Shown here: piece after piece, positions 26,509 to 35,695 of the stretch | Layout of the letters: each line of letters begins with the position of its first letter | Numbering within the stretch: the stretch's first letter is position 1 | Assembly: GCA_023425645.1 (NCBI GenBank) | Contig: JAFACG010000043.1 | Location: 1-64,000 of the forward strand | DNA length: 64,000 bases | Source of the DNA: Pseudomonadota bacterium | GTDB taxonomy: Bacteria > Pseudomonadota > Gammaproteobacteria > Burkholderiales > Burkholderiaceae_B | Direction: 5' to 3' | The notes under the pieces: generated by a model | The model's input: the letters and a program-made list of their open reading frames with translations, nothing else | Told to the model about the DNA's origin: nothing | Database searches by the model: none | Position numbers and translations under genes: made by a program

Positions 26509-27024
26509 ATGGCCCGAAAAGCACCCACCAAACTCGCACGCCTGATCAAGACCGGTCTGTTGGTTCTGTTTATTGTCGCCGCCAGCGTGGGCGCCACCCT
26601 CTATTATTCCTGGCAGCAGGACAGCCCGCCCGCCTGGCTGCAATGGTCGGAAAAAGGCAATTCCGCCGCTGCCGGCGAAGCCGATGACGCGCCGGCGCCC
26701 ATCGCCGCCAAGCCCATTTTTGCGCCGCTCGATCCGTTCACCGTCACCCTGAGCGAAAACGGACGCTCGCGCATTCTGTACGTAGGCATTACGCTGCGCG
26801 TGCAGGACGACGGCTCGCGCGCCATGCTGCTCGAATACATGCCCATGGTGCGCGACCGCGTGCTCAAGATTCTGGCCGAACAGCAGCCTTCCCACATCCA
26901 GACGCCGGAGGGCCGCCAAGCCCTGGTCCAGCAGCTCACTGCCGGGTTGAAGGAGCAATATCCTCCGAATCCGGCCCAGCCGCGCATCAACGATGTCCTG
27001 TTCACCGCCTTTGTCATCCAATAA
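26509..27024 (+). CDS. fliL: Basal-body-associated protein FliL
   Basis: 171 residues, with one membrane segment near residues 13-35 (GLLVLFIVAASVGATLYYSW) and the FliL periplasmic domain (FTVTLSENGRSRILYVGITL to the C-terminus). FliL forms a ring around the stator and raises motor torque. Its stop overlaps the fliM start by one base (TAATG). Confidence 0.94.
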   Translation: MARKAPTKLARLIKTGLLVLFIVAASVGATLYYSWQQDSPPAWLQWSEKGNSAAAGEADDAPAPIAAKPIFAPLDPFTVTLSENGRSRILYVGITLRVQDDGSRAMLLEYMPMVRDRVLKILAEQQPSHIQTPEGRQALVQQLTAGLKEQYPPNPAQPRINDVLFTAFVIQ

Positions 27025-28031
27025 TGTCGTATCAGAGCTTCCTATCCCAAGACGAAGTCGATGCACTGCTGGCCGGTGTCACCGGCGAAGGCGCTGACAC
27101 CAAGCCGCTGAACGAGAACACCTCGGGCGTACGGGCCTACGACCTGACCTCGCCCGACCGGGTGGTGCGGCACCGCATGCAGACGCTCGAGCTGATCAAC
27201 GAACGCTTCGCCCGCCGGCTGCGCTCGACCATGCTCAGCTTCATGCGCCGCAACGCCGACATCACCGTGGGATCGATCCGCATCCAGAAGTACTCGGATT
27301 TCGAACGCAACCTGCCGGTGCCCAGCAACCTGAACATGATCTCGCTCAAGCCCCTGCGCGGCGTGTCCCTGTTCACCTTCGACCCCAACCTGGTCTTCCT
27401 GATCATCGACAGCCTGTTCGGCGGCCATGGCCGCTACAACACCCGCGTCGAAGGCCGGGACTTCACCACCACCGAACAGCGCATCATCCAGCGCCTGCTG
27501 ACCCTGACGCTGGAGAGCTACTGCGGCGCCTGGGAGTCCATCTATCCGTTGGAAGCGGAGTACATGCGCTCGGAGATGCACACCAAGTTCGCCAGCATCA
27601 GCAGCAGCAACGACATCGTGGTGGTGACCTCCTTCAACATCGAATTCGGCGCGCAGGGCGGCAACCTGAACATCTGCCTGCCCTACTCCATGATCGAGCC
27701 GGTGCGCGACATCCTGACCCGGCCCCTGCAGGACACGGGCTCCAACGCCATCGACCAGCGCTGGACGCACCAGCTCTCGCGCCAGGTGCGCAGCGCCCAG
27801 GTGGAACTGATCGCCGACTTCGTGAGCATAGACATGACCATCTCCCAGCTCACGCAGCTCAAGGTCAACGATGTGCTGCCCATCGACATCCCGGACATCA
27901 TCGAAGCCCACGTGGACGGCGTGCCCGTTCTGGAATGCCGCTACGGCACGTCCAACGGCCGCTACGCCCTGCGCGTGCAGAACATACTGGCCACCAACGA
28001 CACCGACTTGACTAAAGGTAAGTCCCTATGA
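27024..28031 (+). CDS. fliM: Motor switch protein FliM
   Basis: 335 residues. The N-terminal peptide LSQDEVDALLAG is the docking site for phosphorylated CheY. The middle domain (GGHGRYNTRVEGRDFTTTEQ) and the C-terminal SpoA domain (QLTQLKVNDVLPIDIPDIIE) follow in the normal order. FliM is the C-ring subunit that passes the CheY signal to FliG. It overlaps fliN by 4 bases. Confidence 0.97.
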   Translation: MSYQSFLSQDEVDALLAGVTGEGADTKPLNENTSGVRAYDLTSPDRVVRHRMQTLELINERFARRLRSTMLSFMRRNADITVGSIRIQKYSDFERNLPVPSNLNMISLKPLRGVSLFTFDPNLVFLIIDSLFGGHGRYNTRVEGRDFTTTEQRIIQRLLTLTLESYCGAWESIYPLEAEYMRSEMHTKFASISSSNDIVVVTSFNIEFGAQGGNLNICLPYSMIEPVRDILTRPLQDTGSNAIDQRWTHQLSRQVRSAQVELIADFVSIDMTISQLTQLKVNDVLPIDIPDIIEAHVDGVPVLECRYGTSNGRYALRVQNILATNDTDLTKGKSL

Positions 28032-28525
28032 CCGACCCTCTCAACCCCAACGACCGGTCTGCTCCCGAGGACGACTGGGCCGCCGCCATGGCCGAGCAGC
28101 AGGCCGGCCAGACCAATCAGGCCCAGGGCCTGGGACAGTCCATGGACGACGACTGGGCGTCCGCGCTCGCCGAGCAGACGGCCGCCTCCACGCCCGAGCC
28201 GACGCCGGCCGCCAGCACGCTGTTCCAGCCCATCCACCAGAGCAGCGAAGGCGGCGGCAGCGACATCGACATGATCATGGACATCCCCGTCCAGCTGTCC
28301 GTCGAACTGGGCCGCACGCGCCTGACCATCAAGAACATCCTACAACTGGGCCAGGGCTCGGTCGTTGAGCTGGACGGCCTGGCGGGCGAACCGATGGACA
28401 TCTACGTCAACGGCTACCTGATCGCCCAGGGCGAAGTGGTGGTCGTGGACGAAAAGTACGGCATCCGCGTGACCGACATCATCACCCCGTCCGACCGCAT
28501 CCAGCGCCTGAACGGACGACGCTGA
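28028..28525 (+). CDS. fliN: Motor switch protein FliN
   Basis: 165 residues. The last 80 residues are the conserved SpoA domain (DIPVQLSVELGRTRLTIKNI, then VVDEKYGIRVTDIITPSDRI). The preceding 80 residues are acidic with two similar DDWA(A/S)A(M/L)AEQ segments (about 18-26 and 39-47). FliN forms the base of the C ring and docks FliH. The longer N-terminus is commoner in beta- than in enteric bacteria. Its stop overlaps the fliO ATG. Confidence 0.96.
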   Translation: MTDPLNPNDRSAPEDDWAAAMAEQQAGQTNQAQGLGQSMDDDWASALAEQTAASTPEPTPAASTLFQPIHQSSEGGGSDIDMIMDIPVQLSVELGRTRLTIKNILQLGQGSVVELDGLAGEPMDIYVNGYLIAQGEVVVVDEKYGIRVTDIITPSDRIQRLNGRR

Positions 28526-28824
28526 TGGATCAGGGCCAACTCGTCAGAATCCTGCTCAGCCTGATCGTGGTGGTGGGGATGATTCTGGCGGCGGCCTGGG
28601 CGGCCCGCCGCGGCGGGCTGCTGCGCCAGAGCCAGACGCGGCGCATCCGCATCCTGGACAGCCAGCGCCTGGGCGCGCGGGCCACCCTGGCGCTGGTCCA
28701 GGTCGACGACCGCGAGATCCTCATCGGCGTCACACCCCAGCAGATCAGCCTGCTGCACGCCGGCGCCGCCCCGCGCGATGACGATGACTTCCGCTCCCAC
28801 CTGGATCAAGCGCGCTCGTCCTGA
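28525..28824 (+). CDS. fliO: Flagellar biosynthesis protein FliO
   Basis: 99 residues, with an N-terminal membrane helix (ILLSLIVVVGMILAAAWAAR) and the short FliO cytoplasmic domain (IRILDSQRLGARATLALVQV). FliO stabilises FliP during assembly of the export gate. Small size and low conservation are normal for it. It lies between fliN and fliP with six bases to fliP. Confidence 0.9.
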   Translation: MDQGQLVRILLSLIVVVGMILAAAWAARRGGLLRQSQTRRIRILDSQRLGARATLALVQVDDREILIGVTPQQISLLHAGAAPRDDDDFRSHLDQARSS

Positions 28825-28830
28825 GACATC

Positions 28831-29601
28831 ATGACCGCATCCTCCTTCTTTCCGCTGTTCCGCCGGCTGTCCATGCTGCTGCCGGCGTTGCTCGTGCTGC
28901 TCGCGCCGCTTGACAGCTGGGCGCAGGCGGTGCCCGCCCTGACATCCACGCCCGGCCCCAACGGATCGCAAACCTGGTCGCTCAGCATCCAGACGCTGGC
29001 CATGCTGACCATGATGTCGTTCCTACCGGCGGCGCTGCTCATGATGACCGGCTTCACCCGCATCATCATCGTGCTGGGCCTGTTGCGCAACGCCATGGGC
29101 ACCGGTACGGCGCCGCCCAACATGGTGCTGGTGGGCCTGGCCCTGTTCCTGACCTTCTTCACCATGTCGCCGGTCTTCGACGAAGTCTACGAACAGGCCT
29201 ACAAGCCGCTGTCGGAAAACAGCATTTCCTTCGAGACGGCGCTGGAACGCGGCGCGCAGCCCCTCAAGACCTTCATGCTGCACCAGACGCGCGAGGCGGA
29301 CCTGAAGCTGTTCGGCGACATGGCCGACGTGGGAGATCTGCAAAGCCCGCAGGACGTGCCCTTGCGGGTGCTGGTCCCGGCCTTCGTCACCAGCGAGCTC
29401 AAGACCGCCTTCCAGGTCGGCTTCACCATCTTCATTCCCTTTCTGATCATCGACCTGGTCATCGCCAGCGTGCTGATGTCGCTGGGCATGATGATGGTGC
29501 CGCCCGTCACCATTTCGCTGCCCTTCAAGCTCATGCTGTTCGTGCTGGCTGACGGCTGGCATCTGCTGCTGGGATCGCTGGCGCGCAGCTTCTACCAGTA
29601 A
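28831..29601 (+). CDS. fliP: Export gate protein FliP
   Basis: 256 residues: a cleavable signal peptide (about 1-32, ending DSWAQA), then four membrane segments. Signature sequences include [20 protein letters not shown] and [20 protein letters not shown]. Five FliP with four FliQ and one FliR build the core of the export gate. It is followed by fliQ after 10 bases. Confidence 0.96.
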   Translation: MTASSFFPLFRRLSMLLPALLVLLAPLDSWAQAVPALTSTPGPNGSQTWSLSIQTLAMLTMMSFLPAALLMMTGFTRIIIVLGLLRNAMGTGTAPPNMVLVGLALFLTFFTMSPVFDEVYEQAYKPLSENSISFETALERGAQPLKTFMLHQTREADLKLFGDMADVGDLQSPQDVPLRVLVPAFVTSELKTAFQVGFTIFIPFLIIDLVIASVLMSLGMMMVPPVTISLPFKLMLFVLADGWHLLLGSLARSFYQ

Positions 29602-29611
29602 AAGGACTGCG

Positions 29612-29881
29612 ATGACTCCCGAAGCCGTCATGACCATGACCTACACCGCGCTCAAGCTGGCGCTGACCATGGCCGGGCCCATGCTCATCGTCGTGCTGGT
29701 GGTGGGCCTGGGCATCAGCATCTTCCAGGCCGCGACCCAGATCAACGAGATGACCCTGTCCTTCATCCCCAAGCTGCTGGCCATGGGGATCACCGTCGTG
29801 CTGCTGGGCCCCTGGCTGATCAGCTCCATGGTGGACTACATGCAGAACCTGCTGCGCGGCATTCCCGGCCTGGTGAACTGA
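29612..29881 (+). CDS. fliQ: Export gate protein FliQ
   Basis: 89 residues with two membrane helices (LTMAGPMLIVVLVVGLGISI and MGITVVLLGPWLISSMVDYM) and the family core FQAATQINEMTLSFIPKLLA. It is full length. Unusually, 136 bases containing an inverted-repeat element separate it from fliR, whereas fliQ and fliR normally lie close together. Confidence 0.96.
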   Translation: MTPEAVMTMTYTALKLALTMAGPMLIVVLVVGLGISIFQAATQINEMTLSFIPKLLAMGITVVLLGPWLISSMVDYMQNLLRGIPGLVN

Positions 29882-30004
29882 GAACCTTGTTCAATGTCGT
29901 TTCATTGCGCCCGCCCATCCTCCTGCCGCGTCCATCCAGGCGCGGGGCGCCGCTCATGCTCCGGCCTGAGCGACAGGCGCCATGAAAAGACATTGAACAG
30001 GTTC
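29882..30004. repeat. Inverted-repeat element between fliQ and fliR (MITE-like or structured RNA)
   Basis: Outer arms at 29882-29911 and 29975-30004 are inverted repeats of about 30 bases with three or four differences (left arm begins GAACCTTGTTCAATGTC; the right arm ends GACATTGAACAGGTTC). The 63-base centre holds two further perfect inverted pairs: CCGCG (29926-29930)/CGCGG (29941-29945) and CGCTCA (29951-29956)/TGAGCG (29967-29972). The whole could fold as a three-way junction. TGA flanks both ends, which could be a 3-base target duplication or chance. No protein is encoded. Confidence 0.75.
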
Positions 30005-30017
30005 TGAAGGTCGGCAC

Positions 30018-30803
30018 ATGCTCCAGGTCACCGCGGAACAGCTCTACGCCTGGCTGAACGCCTTTCTGTGGCCCTTCGTGCGCATCCTGGCCACCCTGGC
30101 CGCCCTGCCCTTCTTCAGCGAATCCGCCATTCCCAAGCGCGCCAAGGTCGGGCTGGGCGTGCTGCTGACGCTGGTCGTGGCCCCCTCCCTTCCCGAGCTG
30201 CCCGCCGTGCCCACGGCGTCCTGGACGGCGCTGCTGATCGCTGCGCAGCAAGTGCTGATCGGCCTGGCCCTGGGGCTGACCATGCGCATCATATTCGCCG
30301 CGGTACAGGCCGCCGGCGAATTCATCGGCCTGCAGATGGGCCTGTCCTTCGCATCTTTCTTCGACCCCGCCACCGGCTCAAACACCGCCGTGCTGTCGCG
30401 CCTGCTCAATTTGGTGGCCGTGCTGATGTTCCTGGCCCTGAACGGCCACCTGCTGGTGCTGGGCGTGCTGGCGCGCACCTTTCAGGTGCTGCCCATCGGG
30501 CAGGGCCTGGATGTGGGCGGCTGGGGCGTCCTGCTGGACTGGAGCAGCGAACTGTTCATCGCCGGCATGCTGCTGGCCCTGCCCTTGATCATCGTGCTGC
30601 TGTCCATCAACCTGGCCTTCGGCATCCTGAACCGTACCGCCCAGCAACTGACCATTTTCGCGGTGGGCTTTCCCATCACGTTGACCATAGGGCTGGTGCT
30701 GCTGACGGTAGTCATTCCCCAGACCACGCCATTCCTGGCCCAGCTCTTCAATAGCGGCTACGAAGCCATGATGCGCGTCGCTCTGGGCCTGGCAGGCGGC
30801 TAG
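30018..30803 (+). CDS. fliR: Export gate protein FliR
   Basis: 261 residues, six hydrophobic segments, family core LGLTMRIIFAAVQAAGEFIG and LQMGLSFASFFDPATGSNTA. It completes the FliPQR gate. It ends the plus-strand series and converges on the exonuclease gene with only 15 bases between the two stop codons; no terminator is visible there. Confidence 0.96.
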   Translation: MLQVTAEQLYAWLNAFLWPFVRILATLAALPFFSESAIPKRAKVGLGVLLTLVVAPSLPELPAVPTASWTALLIAAQQVLIGLALGLTMRIIFAAVQAAGEFIGLQMGLSFASFFDPATGSNTAVLSRLLNLVAVLMFLALNGHLLVLGVLARTFQVLPIGQGLDVGGWGVLLDWSSELFIAGMLLALPLIIVLLSINLAFGILNRTAQQLTIFAVGFPITLTIGLVLLTVVIPQTTPFLAQLFNSGYEAMMRVALGLAGG

Positions 30804-30818
30804 AGCCTGTCCGTACGC

Positions 30819-31505
30819 CTAGAACACGGCCGCCAGGCGCCGGCCATGATGCTGCATGGCCTTGCGCACCTGGCCCACGGTGCGCAGCCCCTTGCGCTCG
30901 GCGCGGCTCATCAACAACTGGAGCAGCTGGGCGCTGGCCAGGGCGTCGCCCAGGGCATCGTGCCGCTCGATCGCCGGCAGGCCGCAGTATGCCAGACAAT
31001 CATCCAGGCCATGACGCCGACCTTGCCATTCCGGCAAGAGGCACGCCGCCATCTCGGCCAGGTCCAGGCAGACAGGCATCGGTCCATCCAGCCCGGCGGC
31101 CCGCCAGGCCGGCTCCAGAAAGGACAGATCGAAGTCCGCGTCCCAGGCCGTCAGCAAGGTTCCCCGTGCGTACTGCGCGAAATCCCGCATGACTTGCGCC
31201 AGATCCTGCCCCGCCGCCTGCTGCTGGGGGCTGATCTCATGGATCAGCAGGCTTTCGGCGCTGCGCTCGCCCTGCCCTTGAACCAAGCCGGACCATAGAT
31301 TCCCAAGCGCAATGCCTTCCCGCTCCAGCCGGACCGCGCCGATCTGCACGATATGATGACGACGCGCATCCAGGCCGCTGGTCTCCAGATCCAGCACGAC
31401 GAACAAGGCATCCCGCCAGGGCCAGGCATCAAAATATGCCCAGGACCCGACCGTGTCGCGCGCCGCATTCCTGCGCCGCCAGGGCCACCACCGCAGCGCA
31501 TTCAC
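30819..31505 (-). CDS. DEDDh 3'-5' exonuclease (DnaQ/epsilon-like)
   Basis: 228 residues from GTG 31505, chosen because it overlaps the upstream stop as GTGA; the open frame runs further up but inside the neighbour. The exonuclease motifs are present: VVLDLETSG (D39, E41), AWDADFD (D124 region), and HDALGDA (H182, D187). Such stand-alone proteins degrade single-stranded DNA or RNA ends. It is translationally coupled to the CBS-nucleotidyltransferase gene. That pair occurs together in many beta- and gammaproteobacteria, often near an acetate-type symporter; here it sits inside the flagellar block. A motility role is not evident. Confidence 0.85.
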   Translation of the reverse strand: MNALRWWPWRRRNAARDTVGSWAYFDAWPWRDALFVVLDLETSGLDARRHHIVQIGAVRLEREGIALGNLWSGLVQGQGERSAESLLIHEISPQQQAAGQDLAQVMRDFAQYARGTLLTAWDADFDLSFLEPAWRAAGLDGPMPVCLDLAEMAACLLPEWQGRRHGLDDCLAYCGLPAIERHDALGDALASAQLLQLLMSRAERKGLRTVGQVRKAMQHHGRRLAAVF

Positions 31506-33412
31506 AGGCGATACCGCAGGGCCAGTATGCGCTGGGCGCGGCGCACCTGGGCCAGCGCTTCGCGCAGCACCCGGGCATCGAGCGCGCCCAGGGCCCCCAG
31601 GCGCACGAGATTGTCGGGCTCCTCCCGCCGCTGCCATTGCCCTTGGTGATGTTGCAGACGCAGGAGCTGCAGATAGCGATAGGCTTCATACAGGCCTTCG
31701 GATTCGCCGCGGGAAAAGACGCCCCGCTGGGTCAAGTAGCTCAATCGGTCCAGCGACGCCGGCTGCTCGCAGCCATGAGCCAGCGCCAGCACCCGCAGCA
31801 CATCGACCAAAGGCGCCAGAGCCTGCTTTTTGATGTCCAGCACATCCTCGCCCTGGCCGACCAGCGCCTCCAGGCGGCTACGCGGCTTGCCGCTGGGTAC
31901 GCGCACCTGGCAGGCGCTCTGGGCCATCATGCGCTGAAAAGCAGGATTGTCATTGACCATGCCCAGCACGCGGCGACGCAGGCGCTGCAGCACCTTGTCG
32001 TCGCCCCAGATGGCGCGGCAATCGAAATAAATGGTGGATTCCAGCAACTGTTCGGCGGCGGGCCGCTCGATCATGACCTGGAAGCGATGCAGCCACTCCT
32101 GCTCGGACAGGCACAAGGCCGGATTGCTGGCCATGATGTTGCCGCTGCACCAGCGCATGCCGCAGCGGTCCAGCGCTTCATTGACGCGTCGCGCAAAGGG
32201 CAGCAGCAGCTCGCGGAAAGTCCGGGCATGCTGTGCGGATTCGGCGATGAAAAGAATGCCGTTGTCCTGATCGGTGAAGCGCGTCTGCTCGCCGCGCGCC
32301 TGGCTGCCGAAGGCCAGCCAGCAGAAGTCGATGCCCGCCAGCGCCTGGCCCGGCAGGCACAGCTCGATGACGCGCCGCACCGTATGGTCGTTCAGCCGGG
32401 TCACCACTGCCGTCAATTGCTCGGGCCGCGCGCCGTGCGCCAGCATGGCATCGACCAGCCGGCCGATGTCAGCCTGCAATTGCACCAGCGCCGCAACGTC
32501 GTGGGCGCAGCGCAAGGCCCGCGACAGATGGACCAGATCCACGCGCTGCAAAGAAAAGACGTCACGCTCCGACACCATGCCCACGGCCTTGTGATCTTGC
32601 ACCAGGCAGACGTGGCCGATGTGATGCTCCACCATCAGCAAGGCGGCGTCGAAAGCAGAGGCTTGCGGAGTCAGCCATACAGGGTCGACGGTCATGACCT
32701 CGGCCATGGCCTGCAAGGGGTCGTAATGCCCGCCGGCTATCAGGCGGCGCAGGTCCCGCAAGGTGAAGATGCCCAGCAGATGACCGTCGGCATTGAACAC
32801 GACGATGCTGCTCACCTGGCGTTCGTGCATGCGTTTGACGGCCTGCTCCACCGGACAGTCCGGCAAGCAGCCGAGCACGCCTCGCTCGACGAGCGACTGC
32901 AGGCTCATGTCCAGGGTGTAGCTGGCGCCCAGCTCGGCACTCGCGTGGGCCTGGGCCGATCGCCAGACGCTGGCCATCAGGCTGCTGGCCCCGCGCAGGC
33001 AATACTCGCGGAACGGTTCGCTGGCGGTCAGCAGGTGGGCCACGGCCGGGCCGGCCACGCACAAGGCAAAACAGTCCTCCAGGACGTGGTATTCATTGCT
33101 CAACGCCTGTCCCGACACCAGTTCACGCAAAGGCAGCAGATCGCCGGCCACGTGATCGATCTCTTCGTCCTGTTCCACATTGCGCACCTGCCCCTGGCGG
33201 ATGATGTACAGCTGCTTCACCTGCTCGCCCGCCGGCAGCAGGGTCTGACCGGACGCAAAAAAGCGCAGCTCGCTGTGCTCTATCAGATAGTCACAGTGCT
33301 GCGCCTGCATTTGGTTGAAAGGCGGGTAGGCGATCAACCAGGCCAGGATGCCGGGCGCCTTCTGGCGCACGGCCGTCCTGGCCACAGACTCACCGGGGAT
33401 GGCGAACGACAT
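31502..33412 (-). CDS. Cyclic-nucleotide-binding/CBS/DUF294 putative nucleotidyltransferase
   Basis: 636 residues from ATG 33412 (MSFAIPGESVARTAV), preceded by an AGAGAG ribosome-binding site. Order of parts: a cNMP-binding-like domain (about 25-130, FFASGQTLLPAGEQVKQLYI), a CBS pair (about 165-290, QVSSIVVFNADGHLLGIFTL and HIGHVCLVQDHKAVGMVSER), the DUF294 nucleotidyltransferase core (FGSQARGEQT with the metal-binding DQDNG at about 381-385), and a helical C-terminus. The G-S-x-A-R-G-E and D-x-D pattern is like GlnD. It may sense a nucleotide and modify a protein partner, but substrate and partner are unknown. Downstream exonuclease is coupled by a 4-base overlap. Confidence 0.85.
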   Translation of the reverse strand: MSFAIPGESVARTAVRQKAPGILAWLIAYPPFNQMQAQHCDYLIEHSELRFFASGQTLLPAGEQVKQLYIIRQGQVRNVEQDEEIDHVAGDLLPLRELVSGQALSNEYHVLEDCFALCVAGPAVAHLLTASEPFREYCLRGASSLMASVWRSAQAHASAELGASYTLDMSLQSLVERGVLGCLPDCPVEQAVKRMHERQVSSIVVFNADGHLLGIFTLRDLRRLIAGGHYDPLQAMAEVMTVDPVWLTPQASAFDAALLMVEHHIGHVCLVQDHKAVGMVSERDVFSLQRVDLVHLSRALRCAHDVAALVQLQADIGRLVDAMLAHGARPEQLTAVVTRLNDHTVRRVIELCLPGQALAGIDFCWLAFGSQARGEQTRFTDQDNGILFIAESAQHARTFRELLLPFARRVNEALDRCGMRWCSGNIMASNPALCLSEQEWLHRFQVMIERPAAEQLLESTIYFDCRAIWGDDKVLQRLRRRVLGMVNDNPAFQRMMAQSACQVRVPSGKPRSRLEALVGQGEDVLDIKKQALAPLVDVLRVLALAHGCEQPASLDRLSYLTQRGVFSRGESEGLYEAYRYLQLLRLQHHQGQWQRREEPDNLVRLGALGALDARVLREALAQVRRAQRILALRYRL

Positions 33413-33491
33413 GGTTCTCTCTGGCTGCAGTTGGCACAGGTTCATTGTGCCATGCAGCATGCCATCCGCCGAGCGGTTTTCCTAAGGGATT

Positions 33492-35237
33492 TCAGCTATA
33501 GGCAGCCTGCCCCAGCAAGCCTGCGGAACTGCGCTCCAGTTGCTCCGGTTCATCCTCGGGCATGTCGATGACGTCGCCCTCGTTGATCTTGAACTGCGCC
33601 ACTGCCTGGGCCAGGCGCTCGGACTGGGATTGCAGCGAACCGGCGGCAGCGGCGGCCTCTTCGACCAGCGATGCGTTTTGCTGCACCACAGCATCCATCT
33701 GGGTGACCGCCACGTTGATCTGGTCGATACCCGAAGTCTGCTCCTGCGATGCGGAGGAAATCTCGCTCATCAGGGTCGTGACGCTATGCACGGCGCGCAC
33801 CACGTCCTGGATGATCTCGCCTGCGCTGGCCACCTGCTGCGTACCGGTCCGCACTTCGTCCAGCGACGCTTCGATCAGGCCCTTGATTTCCTTGGCGGCC
33901 TGCGCGCTGCGCTGCGCCAGGCTGCGCACTTCGCCCGCCACCACGGCGAAGCCCTTGCCCTGCTCGCCCGCACGGGCGGCTTCCACGGCCGCGTTCAAGG
34001 CCAGAATGTTGGTCTGGAAGGCAATGCCATCGATGACATTGACAATATCAGCCACCTGACCGGAACGCACGGAAATCTGGTTCATGGTGTTCACGACCGC
34101 GCCCACGGATTCGCCGCCGCGGCGGGCGACTTCGGCGGCGTTCTGCGCCAGCTTGTCGGCCTGGTTGGCATTGTCGGAGTTCTGGCGCACGGTGCTGGCC
34201 AGCTCTTCCAGGCTGGCCGCGGTCTCCTGCAGGGAGGCGGCCTGCTGCTCGGTACGCGAACTCAAGTCCGTGTTGCCGGCAAAGATCTGGCTGGAGCCGG
34301 AGGCGATCTCGTCCACGCCCTGGCGCACCGTGGCAACAATGCCCTGCAGGCTTTGCTGCATGCGACGCATCGCATCGTACAGCACGCCGACTTCGTTGCT
34401 CGACTGGTAGCTGATCTTTTTGGTCAGGTCGCCATTGGCGATATGATCGAAATGCACCCCGGCCTCGCGCAATGGCTTCAAGGCCAGCTTGCCCAGCACG
34501 ATGCGCAGGATCACCATGATGATCAGGCCGAACACCAGGCTGGCGCCGATCACCGTCATGGCAAGGCTGGACTGCTGCTCGGCCTGCGCCAGATGGCGCT
34601 CGGTCAACAGGTCGAAGTAACGGCCCAGCTCTTCGATGCTGGCCTGGAACGCCAGGGCGCGCATGACGCCAAAGCCGTTGCTGACGAAGTAAAAGGTATT
34701 GTAGTCCTTGCTTTCCAGCGCCTGCACCATGGGCTCGATGCCATCGTCCAGGTAAGCCTGGTAGGAGGCGATCAGCCCCATGATCAGGCGGCGCAGCTCG
34801 GGTTCGGTGGGCATGTCCGCGCGCAGGGCGCCGAAATTCTTGCGCACCACGTCCAGCTTGTCGACGGCATTGCGCACCGCCGCCTGGGCGTTGTTCAAGA
34901 TGCCTTCGTCGTTCTCGATCTCGGCTTCCTGATAGTAACGGGCGGCCGTCATCAAGGTCATGCGCGCCTGCAGCATGTCGTTGCTCAGCTCGAGCACTTG
35001 CTCGGCGCGGTTATTCTGTTTGCTCAAGGTCCGCAGAGAGTCCCCGTTCTGCTGCAGATAATAGGCCGACAGGCCGCCCACCAGCACGATGAGCAGCATG
35101 AAGATGCTCATCCCCAACATCAGCAAGGTGCTGATCTTGAACCCGGTAGGGCCGGTGCTGCGTGCGCGGAATTCTTTCCTGGTAGCGCGTTTCGATTGCC
35201 GAGACGCAGAACTGCTTTTTTTCTGAATACCCAACAT
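33492..35237 (-). CDS. Methyl-accepting chemotaxis protein, four-helix-bundle sensor type
   Basis: 581 residues from ATG 35237 ([20 protein letters not shown]); an in-frame TTG at 35249 is weaker. The cytoplasmic head is longer than usual (about 33 residues, basic). Membrane helices lie near 36-58 and 225-245, enclosing a periplasmic domain of about 165 residues of the TarH/4HB class. A HAMP domain and the signalling hairpin follow ([20 protein letters not shown]). The C-terminus (LLGQAAYS) lacks a CheR-binding WxxF tether, so adaptation would depend on a tethered neighbour receptor. The ligand is unknown. Confidence 0.94.
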   Translation of the reverse strand: MLGIQKKSSSASRQSKRATRKEFRARSTGPTGFKISTLLMLGMSIFMLLIVLVGGLSAYYLQQNGDSLRTLSKQNNRAEQVLELSNDMLQARMTLMTAARYYQEAEIENDEGILNNAQAAVRNAVDKLDVVRKNFGALRADMPTEPELRRLIMGLIASYQAYLDDGIEPMVQALESKDYNTFYFVSNGFGVMRALAFQASIEELGRYFDLLTERHLAQAEQQSSLAMTVIGASLVFGLIIMVILRIVLGKLALKPLREAGVHFDHIANGDLTKKISYQSSNEVGVLYDAMRRMQQSLQGIVATVRQGVDEIASGSSQIFAGNTDLSSRTEQQAASLQETAASLEELASTVRQNSDNANQADKLAQNAAEVARRGGESVGAVVNTMNQISVRSGQVADIVNVIDGIAFQTNILALNAAVEAARAGEQGKGFAVVAGEVRSLAQRSAQAAKEIKGLIEASLDEVRTGTQQVASAGEIIQDVVRAVHSVTTLMSEISSASQEQTSGIDQINVAVTQMDAVVQQNASLVEEAAAAAGSLQSQSERLAQAVAQFKINEGDVIDMPEDEPEQLERSSAGLLGQAAYS

Positions 35238-35257
35238 GGATAGACCCAATTGATAGA

Positions 35258-35695
35258 CTATTGGCTGACAGGCAGGATTGTGATCATGTCCGAATCCGGA
35301 GATTCGATAGTTATGGAGCCGGTCGGCCTGGTGGGAGCTTGTTCGCGATACGTACGCGGGATGTTGTTGCGCTTGACCACCTGCTGGAAGCGTCCGGCTG
35401 CGTCAAACGTCAGCCAGAGCTCCTGCCGGAAGTAAAGCGCATCGGTCGCCACAGTGGCGCCGTGGAGCCAGACGGCCAGCTCACTGCCGTCCAGCTGCCG
35501 GTACACCTGATGAGGAGGGGCGTGAAGCAGGACCTCGGCCTGGGCGCGTGTGGTCTGGCCGGGAATCATGTGATTCAGCCCCGCGGCCTCGAAAGAATTG
35601 CCTTGCGTAGCGCAGGCCGCCAGCGCCGTCAATGCCAGGCCGGCGGCCGCCTTGCGGACCTGTCCGGCCAGAGCGGCCAGTCGGGTCCGGAACAT
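35258..35695 (-). CDS. Small outer-membrane lipoprotein, SmpA/OmlA (BamE)-like
   Basis: 145 residues. A signal peptide ends in the lipobox LAAC (Cys at about 28), so the mature protein should be lipid-anchored. The rest follows the BamE/SmpA pattern: a [19 protein letters not shown] opening, an aromatic strand (ELAVWLHG), and [13 protein letters not shown]. Its start overlaps the stop of the upstream chemoreceptor by one base (TGATG), implying coupled translation, and another chemoreceptor follows. It is unlikely to be the main BamE, which lies elsewhere in such genomes. Function is unknown. Confidence 0.75.
   Translation of the reverse strand: MFRTRLAALAGQVRKAAAGLALTALAACATQGNSFEAAGLNHMIPGQTTRAQAEVLLHAPPHQVYRQLDGSELAVWLHGATVATDALYFRQELWLTFDAAGRFQQVVKRNNIPRTYREQAPTRPTGSITIESPDSDMITILPVSQ

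Noticed and set aside
30804..30818. Terminator between convergent fliR and exonuclease genes
   Set aside because: Only 15 bases separate the stops and no stem with a T tract is visible.
33492..35237. Sigma-28 promoters for the chemoreceptor genes at 33-37 kb and 58-60 kb
   Set aside because: No TAAA-N15-CCG pair was found upstream; they are more likely transcribed with the flg and che operons.
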